Assembly (NCBI GenBank): GCA_004009845.1
Contig: RMBW01000012.1
Coordinates: 310,001-374,000 of the forward strand
Source: Davidsoniella eucalypti
Taxonomy: Eukaryota; Ascomycota; Sordariomycetes; Microascales; Ceratocystidaceae
DNA: 64,000 nt
Direction of reading: 5' to 3'
Shown here piece after piece: positions 1-11,961 of this stretch. Every line of letters starts with the position of its first letter. The first letter of the stretch is position 1. Position numbers and translations under genes: made by a program. The notes below the pieces were generated by a model. That model saw only the letters and a program-made list of their open reading frames with translations. It had not been told where the DNA came from and did no database searches.

Positions 1-140
1 TTGAAGAGGAAATCCCCGAGCGAAAGATGGAGGAGATCAACAAGTTGTGTATATATTTTTTAATTTTGCTCATCTTGTTTCATGTCTTCATTTACAGCAT
101 AGATTCAGTGGCACAAGTCATCCATAGAAGTATTTGTTGA
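1..140 (+). CDS. Possible 3' end of a gene entering from the left edge
   Basis: Frame 3 opens with a charged run (EEEIPERKMEEINK) that looks like coding sequence and reaches a TGA at 138-140. Positions 47-97 could be a 51-nt intron (GTGTAT to TTACAG). Its length is a multiple of three, so the same stop is reached spliced or unspliced; the unspliced version adds an odd hydrophobic stretch. There is too little sequence to name a product, and chance is a real alternative. Confidence 0.3.
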   Translation, partial: EEEIPERKMEEINKLCIYFLILLILFHVFIYSIDSVAQVIHRSIC

Positions 141-3100
141 CGCCGGACTTGTAATCAGCTGAATAATAGTGTGTTCTCGACAATGGCTCTGCCTTGTCAC
201 TCTGTCGAAGCTATGTATCTTCGACTAACCACCAACATGAATCACAGCCAACAATGGCATTGAGGCTATCAAGAAAGCGTAGCTTCGTTTGAAACAGCCT
301 AAATTCTGACTATAAACAAAACATAACTGTAAAGACCGTGCCCCGCCACATCGATGACAGGCCATAGGCGAATGACGGCAACTACTACCATTTCAGAAAC
401 ACAACCAATGATGCGACATAGCACAGAATCTACAGAGCCTTGCCTATCTTTCCCTTGCCTTTCTAGACTAGGCTAAACTAGCCCATGTCGTTTCTACACC
501 AAAAAAAAACAAAAAAAAACAACACGAGAATAATCCAAACCTAGAATCTACTTTCATATGGACCAACTCGGGTATATCTCCGGTTTTTGATGTGTCAGGA
601 GACCAGCCGTCCACCAGCATCTTTGGGTCTGGTCTGGGCCGGCCCTACACTATAGTTTATTCGACATGTCTTCCAAAAGGACCTGCTAATTATGTGATAT
701 TGAAAAAAAAAAAAACCTTTGGTCGTATAGCCTTGCTGTCTGACGACGATACGCGGTTCTTCATGCCTTTGTGGTCCGAAGCCGGCAACTCTCTTCTTTC
801 GTACGTGTCTCTCCTGCTATGTTGGGTATCACCAGCTGACTAAATCACACCATTCCTTCAGGTAGGCTCCTAATGTGTAGATACTGCTGAGACCAGTCAC
901 TCATGCAGCTTACACCTTTTTGTCATCATACTTGGGCAATATCTGCGCGTTGTAGTCGTCGTCTTGCCCCCCCTCCTTGGAACTCGCAAACCACTGCTAT
1001 TTGGCAACCACACTTGAGCACCCGGCGTGGCTAGGAGATGGAATACACCATCACAATTGCCTTCACTCTCGCTATCATAATGGTTTGCTGGCTGTGGTAC
1101 AGAAGTCTTTGAAGGTCTGGAATGTTGACCAGCCTGAATCTGGCGGTTATCCAGCTCTCGTTGTCACTTGGTGGTAATGCCATGACGCCCTGCCAGAACG
1201 AAGCCAGAAAGAGTGTGTCCATGAGATTATCTTGGTACACGGCATGGTTGTTGCGCAATGCCAAATAGCGAGCGGCGAACCTCTCTCTCCTTGGCAGCCA
1301 TAACATGCTCGGTATATACAGCAGGCAGTGCGAGGAGTTCTTTGACTGGCAGCCTTAAGCACCGCTATTCTCTCCCGGAATATTCGCCTCCCCAAGGCTA
1401 TATCACACGCTTGATGGAGAATGGAGCAATGCGCATGTGACCAATATTTGTCGAGGCTGATCTATCGGTTCTCCTGTTGACTAATAGTCGTAGAGAACTT
1501 GTAACATGGTTTTCCGATGCCTTGTCACACTTACACATGCACTACCCTCGAGATGTTGAGGTCATTTCTCCACGCCGCGCCAATACATGTCGGTAATAGT
1601 CTATGTATCTGTACAGATATAGCCCGTCTGTTCAAGTCATATGTGAGCTGTACTGAGTCGGCCTGACGAGTCAATTTACGCCCAGAGACATCCTTTCGGT
1701 GTCTTGGATTCGACAATGCCGAAGACAACCAAGTTTTGGGGTGTTGTTTTTTATTTGTTTTTATTTCTCTATTTTTAACCACATGTCCTCACCCTCCAGG
1801 CTGTAATTCTTGCGGACTTTTATTTGGGGATAAATGATAATGATAACGCAACAGCTCTTCCTCGTCTACCTGCCTTGATAGTCACTACCTAGTAATGACC
1901 ATCAGCTTATGGCAGTATCGTCTTACTGGCTAGGATTTCATAGCCTGGTCCGTATCGAACGATTGTAAGATATGTACATGTTCTAGCATATGGGCACCAA
2001 AATGTCGGTCGAGTTTGCTTTAGTGCTTGGATACAGGGAGCCTTGGCCATCAACCTCGTCCGCCCAGACTAGCCCTATGGATAGTTTTGGTCAATACCGA
2101 GTTTTCGTATCAGGGAGCCTGTTAAACATGGCATCTCCAGTCAGCCCTCTGGTTTTTTTCTTCTTTTTTTTCTTTCTTTTTTTCTTCTAGATGGCTATGC
2201 TTATATCTTCGTATGGCAGCCTTGGACGCCATCTACCAACTGTGCGAGATGGCCAAGATGAACAACAGGTTCCTTCAGCTCCCAGAAAAGACAGCCGCCT
2301 TTCGGCCCTTTTCGCAGTAGGACCAAGTCGGAAAACTTACCAAGGTTTACCTGTTGTCCTCGACATTAGTAAGTCTAACATCTGATCGAAGTTCCAATCT
2401 CGGTAGCATATAGCACGGCAGGGTCACGATTGCTCGACTAACATGATGAGGGGCGCTAGTCCGCAGAACAGAGACTGTTCATCTTCCTTCCTGGCCAATG
2501 TACGAACATGCAACTGTCACTTACAGAGCCTGCTATCTCGGTAGCCGGTGAAATAGACAAAGCTAACAGACAAAGCTATGGCCAGTGTCTTCAGCATGAA
2601 CCGAAATCACTGTTCTCTACTTGTTGATTCTACAGATTTAATGGGACAGCAGGTCGTTCATGCCTAGCCTTTGCAGGAAGAAGTACATGTAGCCATACCA
2701 CGGTTGGACAGGCATGATTGAATTGACAAGGCTTGTCTTTGGACTGGGATAAGGCTCAACAGCCAATGCCACAGTACTACGACGGCTCCTTGTCAGGGGA
2801 TGGAGAAAAACCGACGCCTTTTCTACCACTAAAGAACTAGTCAACTAACACTTTATACCTACGACATACATAAGTAGACTACGACAAGGCTCTTCGCCTA
2901 CACGCCCCACCCACAGCGGCTTTTCACGCCCTCGTTACGGTGCTAATATTGGGGCCATCCCAGAACAGCAAGAATATTAAGGCTGGCCAGTGCTGGCTTA
3001 TACCGAGCTAGCAAGCTGCGAAGACGATACGATGAAGACCAACTAACTATGTACATACTAGCTAGTCAGCGGGTATTGTTATCGGGATTCCAAGTCTCTT

Positions 3101-6100
3101 ATTGCTGTGCTCGCGCGATCGCCTTTTACACCTGGAGGGGGGGGGTGTGGGCTGATATTGGTAGTCAGTTCCCCAAGGCATCCTCCGTAAGGCCGAAGGA
3201 AGGCCCGATCTAGCAGCGAATGGCCTGGGCACTAGCTAGCTAGTTAGCTAGCACAACGGTGCAGATTGCAGTCTCCGGTCCCGCTAAGCATCGCCGTTAA
3301 CGATACTGGGGGGCTTCACTACTGCGACGCCAACAGCAAGAAACAATGGCGCTACCAGGTGATTTCCAGCCCCAGCCTTGATAGAGAAGTACATACATGC
3401 TGATAGACAACTATCCAATGATATGATTCGCCACGTCGCAGAACGCGCCGGAACACGAAGATAATAAAGCTCAAAGGTCTTAAAGGAGTCGCACAGGCGA
3501 CCATCTGCAGTCGATTTTATTTCCTTTTGCTGCTGTAGCTGCGTTAGACAGTTCTCCGATAGTGCTAGACTAGGGTGAAAGGCACACCTTTTTTTTCTCG
3601 GCAGTTATATTCGGTATCCGATTCGAGCTAGCCATCGTCACATGCTATCGACGGTTTGTTTCTAGTCTACTTTTATTTTCTCTCTCTGTAGTACCGATAT
3701 TTGTCTTGGTGTGCCTGGAATCATAGAACACGCCGTATACCGCATCTCACATTGCTTTGCTGACGAAGCCCGAGCACCGGTTACACGGATTATTTGTATT
3801 CACACGTCTTCTTGCGAGAAACAGGGCCTCGGTCTCTTCTCAAAGCCTGTAGGCTTGGCCGGCGAACGAGGTTGTGTAGTCGCTGTAGGCGGCAACCTCC
3901 AGCTGTCAGGCCACTTCCCGGCAGTGTCTTGTGGCGATTCAGCCCACTGAATGTCTGTCTTCAGCCCTTTTGTCATGCTGCTTCCAGGGCTTCGGCCGTG
4001 AGCCTCGACAGAGACTTTCCTGTCTTTGTGTCGCCCATGGCTCGTCGTACACGGGCTGCATCTGTGGTACGGATATGTATCTGGCATTTGGTTGTGTGTA
4101 GCACTGCCTGAAAACCGGATATAGCCACAGGTTTCTCCGGCTTTTGTTCGTGGTCTTCATCTTACCTGTATGGTGTGCCGTCTTCGAAGTTTTGGATGCT
4201 TCCAAATACCAGTTCAGGGTTGTTTCTTCGCGGGATCTTGAAGCTTGGCTGAGCTGCCTCCCCCTTCTATAACTTTCAAAGTACATATCTATATACATAT
4301 AGATGGGCTTCAGCTTCCTCGAGCCAAGAACGCGATCCCTGCCATATCCCAAAAGGTTTCGGAGACTAGGGTATTCGTGACTCTATCTTTCGCCAGCAAA
4401 AGAGAAGAGCCTGGTTTTACTCTAGCCAGCTCAAGAAGGCCCGTCTTGATGAGAGAATCTAATGAGTTAGTTGGTGCTGCAAGATCTGCTCCTCATGTTC
4501 TTCCAGCCAAAGTTCTGGGTCTGAAAACGGCCACGTGACGTATCATAACCAAAGATGCCAAATGTTTGTTCTACTTCTATAGACGCGGTAACGCAATAGA
4601 ATCAAGAAGCCACTCCTTATCACAGGAAATGAAGTATACCAGAAAGCCAGGAGGAGCACAAGCTAACGGTATCAAGACCACGACTATCGTCCACACATCT
4701 ATTATAGGTCCCTGACCGTACATTCTCGACGCTATACACTTAAAGACAAATTTGGCTGCTGTCCGGCCGCCAGGATCAAGGCGAACCGACTATCTGGATT
4801 CCGGTCTTCTCTCTCCGGCCAGAATCTCACGAGAGCTTCGCCACTGGTAGTTGTCAGCACAGGGGCCTTGTCAAGGCATTTTGTCATTTCATGTACACAC
4901 CTATCAGCAACAATGAGTTTGGGTTATCTGCAAACCCCATCACCAAGAACATGAATACACGCAAATTGCAGCAATCTTCAAGGGGGTTTCTGGCCGGAAA
5001 GGATTGCATAAGTTGGCTATGGGTGGCATAGACGGAATTCCGTATATGCCGCATATGCCTTTAACTCCTGCGGACACCGTCCAGAAGCGACGGCCTGGAT
5101 TTGTGCACGGAACCCAGGCTAGCAGGCTTTGTATTAGTTGCTAAGCTTTGGCATGGCGAATGGATTCAAATCCATCAAGTCGAGTCGTCACTTTACTGCA
5201 AAGCAAATAGCACGAGTCAAAATGGCCCCGTTGAGGATCAAAGCGACAATGATCGCCAGCGTGCTGATGAACCCCAAAAGAAGAATAACAACCTTCTAAG
5301 CGTATCCATCGTTGAAGCCACAGGGTTCTAGAAGGGCCATCTGGAAGATAGATGGAGGGGCTCCATTTCCCTCGACTATGAGCAAGGAGCCGGGCTTCTA
5401 CCATATAGGCCTGTACATGTACATATCGTTGTCCTCAACAGATCAAAGGCACGTTCGAGGGGAGAAGCACTAGACGCCGGATGCCAAGTTATGCGGGCAG
5501 TACGGGATAATCTCCCACGCTGTTACGGCCACTTCATATCGATGCTGTCCTGCATGTACAGCCATTTTCTCCTGTTCCTGCCCATGACGTCTGCATGCCA
5601 ATGAGTCGGTTCCAGGGCATGGGCACCTGTCACTGTCACTGTTTGAGCCCTAAGCCCAAGAACAAAGGATCGGCACCGACGAACCTCGTTCTCTGCCTGA
5701 AGCACGCCGGGAAAATAGACGAGGAAAAAGAGAAGAGAAAAGACTCATTGCAAGATATACATTTTGATGTTAGTGTGTTTGGCAAAACGCCCTACGCAAT
5801 GCTAAGTCAATACATGTAAATCTATTACCCGTTCCAACTCGTAGGTATAGTTCTCATAGCGGCCTGATACTATGAGGATACTACAGCCCTCTCTCTCTTC
5901 CAATACTGATATATGAGAGTGGCTGTTCAGATGGCGAGAAGCCGAGAGAAGTGCTGGGGGTGGTTGTTTCGAGCCTTGTTCTTAGGGCTATTTTCTATAT
6001 TTTCTAGGAAGATCCCTGGATACAGACTGTGTTTTTTAGTCTGCATCAGGAAATAATACTCGTAGAGTCCGGTTTCCAAACCAGGGACTAAGGAAGACGG

Positions 6101-7591
6101 GCCAAAAAGAGGTTAGTAGTGGGAGAATACTACATGTCCCCCCCCTTCTTCTTCTTCATTTTCCTCGTCTTTCTTTTGGGCAATAAGAAGCAACAGCCTT
6201 GAAACAAGCGGCTAGGGAAAAAAATCCAGCCAGCCTTAAGGCACAATGCAGGGAAAAAGAAAAAAAAGAAGGTCAAAGAGCCCGACACTCTTTTTCTTTT
6301 TAATTCTTCCTAACCATAGAGCTCGGTGACTAGATACTTCCAGTTTGGGGAGTCTTTTCTCTCCAAAGTCCATCTCCAGAGCTAAGTCGGCAAGCTTGTT
6401 CCTCTTGATGTTTTATAACTACGAGTAGCCGGGTTTGGTGATATCATACAAGTGTGACAAGAACCTGGGATGAAGAAACTCGGAGAAGAAGTCAACTTCC
6501 ACTTATATCCGTGTCCTTAGGGCTATTAACCCAGAACTCTTGGTACCCCCCTTCAAGGCTGCTCGTTATATCAAATATTCTCGGGCATAATAATAGAGAA
6601 AAGAGAAGAAATAAAGTCAAAGAGTTGTGCCCGTATTCAATGACTAAAGAACCAACCAACTGGAAGAAGAGAAAGCAACCTCTTCGTCCGACAAAAACAG
6701 CACTAAGAAGGAACAGGGCCCCCTCCCCAATCTTTGTTAAGCTGGCCTTATGGGGCCATTGCGATTTGGGAAGAAAATATCACACAAACAAGGGCTTGGC
6801 AGCGGGTGAGTTTGAAGGTTATCACGGGTAAGGAAATGATCATCGTTTTGTTTTTCATGAAGCATGGATTGGATTCAACGGATGAAACAACAAGCCACTG
6901 CCATTCTAGGAAGTAGAGGATGCAAATAAAACTTGGGTTTATCAAAAAAGACTATCCTTATCTAAGCTTGTGCTGAGTATACTGATATGCCCAAAGTTTG
7001 TAGAGAAACGAGACCAGATATGAACAAACATACATGTATAGTTAGTTGGATCATATGTATATCATAGAGGGATCTTGGTAATTAGATTAGTTCAAATGGG
7101 TATAGCGGCAACGAAGATGGACTTGGCAGTTGAAGGAATAACAGGGGAACAGGGGGGGGGGTTTGCAAGCGTTCGGGTCTTCGCCCTTTCAGAATATTCA
7201 GAACAAGTACATCTACTTGATCCTTGGATTGCATGTTGCTAGGGGGTTCAACGTGTGAGCCCTGGCTGTATTTAATCATAAAGATGTGTCAATGAGAAAA
7301 AAAAAGATGAAAAAAATGACCATGACTGTAAGGTTCGCATATGTCATTGAGCTTAGCTCAGGGATGGGCAACCTCCTTTGAATCGGCGTCGTATGATCTT
7401 AGTGATTTATGGTAGACATTAAATATAATCAAAACACCTACTACCCAAAGTAGACGTAGAGACAGACAGGACCGTACAATCATTTATACAAGATGCATCT
7501 AATGTCGTCTTTCCGACCAACCCTAGAAAATTTCAAAATTTAAGCTATATAAGCAGCAAAATCACACGAAAACACTAGGAAACAACCACGA
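141..7591. other. Gene-poor region, no supported gene
   Basis: Open frames here reach at most about 137 codons (minus strand 3939-4352) and show no domain, signal peptide or convincing splice pattern. The stretch contains homopolymer and pyrimidine runs (2151-2189), a G run at 7152-7161 and a short CTAG-rich repeat near 3232-3252. It may hold untranslated RNAs or regulatory DNA that I cannot identify. Confidence 0.5.
3232..3252. repeat. CTAG-type short tandem repeat
   Basis: The tetranucleotide CTAG/TTAG is repeated about five times in an imperfect, partly self-complementary array. It lies in noncoding DNA and no function is apparent. Confidence 0.6.
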
Positions 7592-7686
7592 GTCACGATG
7601 CCAGAGTGGTTAATGGGTGAGACTTGAATATTCGTTCAAGCCATCTCATGGCTTCGGCCGCGTAGGTTCGAACCCTACTCGTGACG
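7592..7686 (+). tRNA. tRNA-Ser(UGA) with 14-nt intron
   Basis: The acceptor stem GTCACGA pairs perfectly with TCGTGAC. The D arm, the long variable arm (class II) and the T arm (stem GTAGG/CCTAC, loop TTCGAAC) are all present. The anticodon stem is TGAGA/TCTCA, and the loop carries TGA at 7625-7627, so it reads serine UCA-type codons. A 14-nt intron at 7629-7642 starts one base after the anticodon, the standard eukaryotic position, and contains TTCAA, which can pair with the anticodon region in the precursor. A T6 run a few bases downstream (about 7691-7696) is a good RNA polymerase III terminator. It lies 77 bp upstream of a tRNA-Phe gene on the same strand. Confidence 0.93.
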
Positions 7687-7763
7687 ACTGTCTTTTTTAA
7701 GTTTGAGCACGCAATTTGAGTTTCTTTGTAGTGCGGGGTAAGGCGGTGATCACCAAGAATCAC
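7687..7763 (+). terminator. Pol III T-run after tRNA-Ser
   Basis: The 77-bp spacer between the two tRNA genes starts with a T6 run at about 7691-7696. That is the expected termination signal for the upstream tRNA-Ser gene. Confidence 0.6.
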
Positions 7764-7868
7764 GGGGCGGTGGCGCAGTTGGGAGCGCGTTAGACTGAAG
7801 CTATAAACTTCGGCCTTCTCATCATGAGAGTTATCTAAAGGTCACCGGTTCGATCCCGGTTCACCCCA
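7764..7868 (+). tRNA. tRNA-Phe(GAA) with 32-nt intron
   Basis: The D arm is GCGC/GCGC, the anticodon stem TTAGA/TCTAA and the T arm ACCGG-TTCGATC-CCGGT, with discriminator A. The anticodon is GAA followed by G37. The intron is 7801-7832, one base after the anticodon, and begins near a CTTCGG segment complementary to the anticodon loop (CTGAAG). The acceptor stem has one C-A mismatch (pair 5-68) and a G-T wobble (7-66). These are unusual but do not abolish the cloverleaf. T-rich stretches downstream (T5 near 7902, T8 near 7929) could terminate Pol III. It is in tandem with the tRNA-Ser gene. Confidence 0.88.
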
Positions 7869-8264
7869 ATAGCCATCTCCTTCCGATGGGGAGTAGTACT
7901 TCTTTTTGTCTAACTTCTGAAGTTTTGATTTTTTTTGGAATATATATCGAGGGTACTGATGAAGTTTCCATGGACCAGTGAACAAAGGGAACCAACATGT
8001 CGAAATGTAGAAAGAATAGTTCGAATGAATTGAATATCAAAGTCTATAGCCCACCAAACAAAATAACGCAGGAAACAAAAGAAAGGAACAAAGAAAACAA
8101 CCAGATACGCCCCATTACTGGATAAGAGAAAAGAAGGTACTCATGCATAGGCTACCCATATCAACAATACCCAGCCAACTTCGTTTGCTTGTTGGGTCTT
8201 GACCGTGAATATCAATAGCTTCTAATATCTGGCCTTGACTATCCAGATAGGAGACCCCCATCAG
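7869..8264. other. Spacer between tRNA-Phe and six-cysteine gene 1
   Basis: AT-rich noncoding DNA with T runs that can end the tRNA-Phe transcript on the plus strand. It probably also holds the 3' untranslated region of the convergent minus-strand gene. No other feature is seen. Confidence 0.5.
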
Positions 8265-9398
8265 TCAGATATCTTCATGTAGACCACCACAGACCGTCTC
8301 AGCATACGGGTTCCGATAGTTCCCTATAACCCGAGTCAAGGGTCTTCTCCGGCAGACAGGAACACAGGCTTCTGCAGTGTCCGTAGCGTTACCAGTAGAG
8401 GCTGGCATTCGATTAAAGTTTCTTGAATGTGTTGTTGCCCCAAGGCCGCCAAGAGCGTCGAAGCGATCAGGACCCAGGGGCTGATACGTATATGGACTAG
8501 CTCTGGATGGTGTCAAGCTTGCCGATGTACCGGAAGACGAGGCAAAGCTCGAGTCGGCGGATACGGAGTCACGGGGACCAAAACGGCTTCTTCTCTGGAC
8601 AGGGTGCGCAGTAGATGGCATATTAGACGGACGACGATGGCGGTATTCTCTATCGGAAGAACTGTAGCCGTTGGAGTCTCCAGAAAGGTCTCGAGACTCT
8701 GCAGAGCTAGTCCGAGAGTACTTGGAAGGACTAGATTGGCTGGGGCAGGGTGACATGAAACCATTAGAGGACTGTCCACTGGAATATGGCTTTGCTGTGC
8801 TAGATAGCTGGTCATAGCCATGTCCGGACACATAGACCGGCGACTGGGTAGCGGAGGGATGAGTATAGGTAGAAACCCCAGTTGCTCTATCCCGAGGATA
8901 CATGTACCCGTCAGGAACTCTCTGTCTATCATTGTTATCATTTTGCGACTGGCCGTATCGCCTTTGTCTCTTCTCTTCAGCTTTCTGTATCTCCTGCAGT
9001 CGTTTAGCCTCCCGTATAGCAGCCAACTCGGCCACGATAGCCGCGTGATGGGCATCACGCTCGATACGAGCACGGTACAGCCCATCCAACCTCTCACCAC
9101 GAAACAGGGCTTCCTCGGACACAATGAAGTGTGAGTTGCGGAGCGGCTCGCAGAATTTGGCGTTGGCATAGACGGCCCCCGCGTCGGAACAGTCCGGACA
9201 GCTTTTGCCGCTGCCGGAAGACGAAACACGGCGTATCTTGCCGTCAAGCGGAACCGGGAGTGGATATGTAAAACAATCGGCACAAGAGAGGACCGGACGA
9301 GGGCAGCGACGGAAGGTTATGTCGACATAGAGATGGGGAGAGTCCCGGTAGTTGCAGTGGCGGAAGGTCAGATAGGACATCTTTTTAGGAGCGCACAT
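8265..9398 (-). CDS. Six-cysteine N-terminal module protein, family member 1
   Basis: A single-exon 377-residue protein of unknown function. The N-terminus carries the window's shared pattern: M-C2, then C15, C32, C39 and CPDC at 67-70. An extra cysteine lies at 42. A basic, coiled-coil-like helix rich in Ala, Glu, Arg and Lys follows at about residues 110-150. The long low-complexity tail is rich in Ser, Tyr, Pro and Arg and is probably disordered. The start is chosen because MC opens all five paralogues. A TATAAG box lies about 161 bp upstream (9559-9564). Zinc binding by the cysteines is an inference from their spacing, not shown. There is no signal peptide or membrane segment. It is the first of three minus-strand paralogues in 4.5 kb. 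Confidence 0.8.
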   Translation of the reverse strand: MCAPKKMSYLTFRHCNYRDSPHLYVDITFRRCPRPVLSCADCFTYPLPVPLDGKIRRVSSSGSGKSCPDCSDAGAVYANAKFCEPLRNSHFIVSEEALFRGERLDGLYRARIERDAHHAAIVAELAAIREAKRLQEIQKAEEKRQRRYGQSQNDNNDRQRVPDGYMYPRDRATGVSTYTHPSATQSPVYVSGHGYDQLSSTAKPYSSGQSSNGFMSPCPSQSSPSKYSRTSSAESRDLSGDSNGYSSSDREYRHRRPSNMPSTAHPVQRRSRFGPRDSVSADSSFASSSGTSASLTPSRASPYTYQPLGPDRFDALGGLGATTHSRNFNRMPASTGNATDTAEACVPVCRRRPLTRVIGNYRNPYAETVCGGLHEDI

Positions 9399-9558
9399 GG
9401 TTGATGAATGATAGTAGTGAATGTGTGATGACAGATATAGAAGAACGAAGTTTTGCTTAGACAGCTGCTGGATAGTAAGTGAATCAATGGGCTTGTATGG
9501 TGATGGTGATGGCGATAGTATCGAGAAACTGTTGGTTGATACGGGGTTCGTCCAGGCC

Positions 9559-9564
9559 TTATAT
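9559..9564 (-). promoter_or_regulatory. TATA-type box of six-cysteine gene 1
   Basis: TATAAG on the minus strand about 161 bp before the ATG at 9398. The position matches the boxes of the other family members. It was assigned by motif and position only. Confidence 0.45.
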
Positions 9565-10242
9565 TCAACTTGAAAGCATCATGTTCAGCGGTTTGTAACT
9601 TGTCAAGACGGCATTGGCATCGCCGGATAGAGAAACCAGGAGGCAAGATATGCACCCCGGACCGAAGAAGCATATAGAAAGAGCGACTGACTGATGGGAA
9701 CACCGAACGATGTTCAACTTTGACTTGGCTGGAGTGGTCTTGCGATATTATACAGTTAGTGAATATGAGCTTCTACATACTATGAAGGTCTATTGACGTA
9801 TTTTGTCTATCAGCTGTGACTGGCTATGTCTCTGGAAAGCAGGCCCAGTGTCTTCTACACAGCATGGCACTGAAACAGACAGTATTCTATGTAATTGCAG
9901 CACAGTTACCGCTCGGAGGCGCCGTATAAATTCTTTGTAAGGCCTGTGCTTCCACTAAAACTGACGCACGTGTTTAGAGGCGCTCTAGATTTGGAATTCT
10001 ACTGAAGATTGAAGAACTAGCTTGTCATTTCCGGGTTGGGTATCGTATATATTCTCATTGTGTACATATAATCACGTGACAGGCTGGTCTTCTAGCAAAA
10101 GCTGCAACTAAACAAGCACCTACAGACACATATTGCTACCGCTACGAATAAAACAAACCCTCCAACATGCATTTCGTTTGAGGCCGGCGGCGGAGACTGG
10201 CTGGCTTTTCGGTTAGCTTGAGGGCCAGGGGCATTCGAAGAA
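9565..10242. other. Intergenic; possible extra 3' exon of six-cysteine gene 2
   Basis: No independent gene is seen. On the minus strand, 10092-10242 stays open in another frame and ends in a hydrophobic, Cys-rich segment (GGFVLFVAVAICVCRC) that resembles a C-terminal membrane anchor. It could be joined to gene 2 by an intron from a GTTTGT donor near 10305 to a CAG acceptor near 10200, with a GCTAACC branch site. This donor is weak, so the exon is not included in the gene 2 model. Confidence 0.35.
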
Positions 10243-10816
10243 TCATTTGCGGTGTAAATCTTGGATCTCAGGTTCTCTGATATGAGCATCGCTCTCTGTG
10301 GTACAAACAGTTGCTTCGCCATTGTCGGTCACGGTCTCTTCTCGCGGTCTGCGTGCTCGACGTCTGGCAGTGTCTGGAGGCGGATCTGGATATACCACTT
10401 GGCTCAGTGATGAGGAACACGGCATTCCTCGTGATGCTGTCAGTGCTGTTAGATCCAGTGAGCTGTTGTCTGGGCGGTGGATTGCATGGCATACACTTTG
10501 ACAGATGTTCCGCACATTTTGTCAGATGGTCTTTACTGTCTTGGTATGCTTTTTTGGTGCACATTATATAAATGGTGCTGCCCAGGCTATAGTGCCAATA
10601 TACGCCCCGACAACTTGGCATAAGACATCCGGGACATTGCGAGTTACGTTTCAAGCGGTTCCCGGAGGGGTCGTTCCTATCACTGAATAGCCGATAGCAC
10701 GACTTGTTCTCGGCATCGCATAGCTTGAATATTTCCTCGGTGAACTTATGGCGTGGCTTTCTTTGGCACTGGGGGAACACGACCTTGTTCCGATGTTCTG
10801 TTAAAAGACGACACAT
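10243..10816 (-). CDS. Six-cysteine N-terminal module protein, family member 2 (two exons)
   Basis: The model joins exon 1 (10816 down to 10495) and exon 2 (10436 down to 10243), giving 171 residues. The 58-nt intron (10437-10494) has a GTATGC donor, a CTAAC branch site and a CAG acceptor. Splicing moves the frame from an implausible tail to a coding-like Pro/Arg/Glu-rich one. The N-terminus has the family pattern: C2, C17, C33, C40 and CPGC at 61-64. The segment around the third and fourth cysteines (IFKLCDAENKSC) closely matches member 3 (LFKPCDEQKSSC), so these two are the nearest paralogues. More cysteines follow (residues 69, 86, 101). The function is unknown. A further exon with a C-terminal hydrophobic anchor is possible (10092-10200 region). 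Confidence 0.65.
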
Positions 10817-10949
10817 TGTGGACGGGTTGCTAGCACTGAGGCTGTAAATCGACGCCACAAATGTGCCCAGTTCAAAGGTGTTCGGCCTAAACGAAGAGAA
10901 ACACGAGTAATGTATTCAATATTGCTAGATTTAAGGCCAGAGACATGTT

Positions 10950-10955
10950 CTTATA
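10950..10955 (-). promoter_or_regulatory. TATA-type box of six-cysteine gene 2
   Basis: TATAAG within CTATAAGAAC on the minus strand, about 134 bp before the ATG at 10816. The same ten bases occur before family member 4 on the other side of the window. Confidence 0.45.
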
Positions 10956-11961
10956 GTACGGAAAGACGGAAGAATTCTACGTTTCTTCGTCCTGCCTTTC
11001 TTGCCTTATTGTCTCTTGGTTTGCCTCAAAACAAGAAGGGCCAGTGAATGTACGGCTACACATGGCATTGAGGCGTCATAAAGAATCTATACAAGGTAAG
11101 ACTCAGGATGGTAAGACCGAGAATATATATATGTACATATTATATTACCACAGTATAAAAGACCGATACATGGCCAAGAATACAAATGTTTTTTCACATT
11201 CATCGACAGTACCAATGTTCTGGGAAGAACGAAGCGAGAGATGGCAGAAGAGAATTGTAATTTCATTTTCCCAGCTGGCCCAGCCTAGTATCTACTGGTC
11301 GAGACTGCTGGTAAGTGTGATATAAATACAAAGATGCCCAATCTTGCACGAGAGTTTTGGTGACTAGGCTAGTCTGTCTTGACTTGTGCTCTTGAGAACG
11401 TATCGTTGATCTTGTTTGTCAGTGACCGGGTGAGTTGAGAACTGTTTTGTTTTGGAAGAGGCTGATACAGGCATTTATATCACACAGGGCTAGATCGATA
11501 GATCGAATATGAACAGAAGGAGAAAAAAGGTGCTTTAACTAAGTAACAAAAACTTGGTATCAAATGCCCTCAAACAGGCTAAGACTAACATTGCCGAAAA
11601 GACGGACAAAACAGCAGATTCATCATAAAGCCACATAATTATATGCAAGAAAGCACGAGACTGACAGCTTGGCAAAAGCCAAAACATCAAAACAAAAAAC
11701 GCCGCGAGCAAACGGCACTTTAAGCCTTCATACCGAAGATGGGGTTGAAGCCATCGAACCATAGCTCCCTCGAGCATTTTGAATCTTGGAAACGATGCCT
11801 TGAGAACATTATATCCCAGATACGTATATCAGCTAACAGGCTGATACATCCATAGCACGTACCAGGGCCAGAATAACCGGGAAGACGAACATGACTTGGG
11901 AGCAGCATTGCTCTGCTGTGTGGACTGGTGGGTGCTCGTACGAGATCGTGGAGCTGATAGT
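10956..11961. other. Intergenic between six-cysteine genes 2 and 3
   Basis: No supported gene. A minus-strand frame at 11535-11777 is hydrophobic and could in principle be a C-terminal exon of gene 3. I could not find a clean splice path, so it is left unassigned. Confidence 0.4.

Noticed and set aside
8513..9283. 256-codon minus-strand frame overlapping six-cysteine gene 1
   Set aside because: It is in another frame of the same strand and lacks the shared N-terminal module; the 377-residue frame has it.
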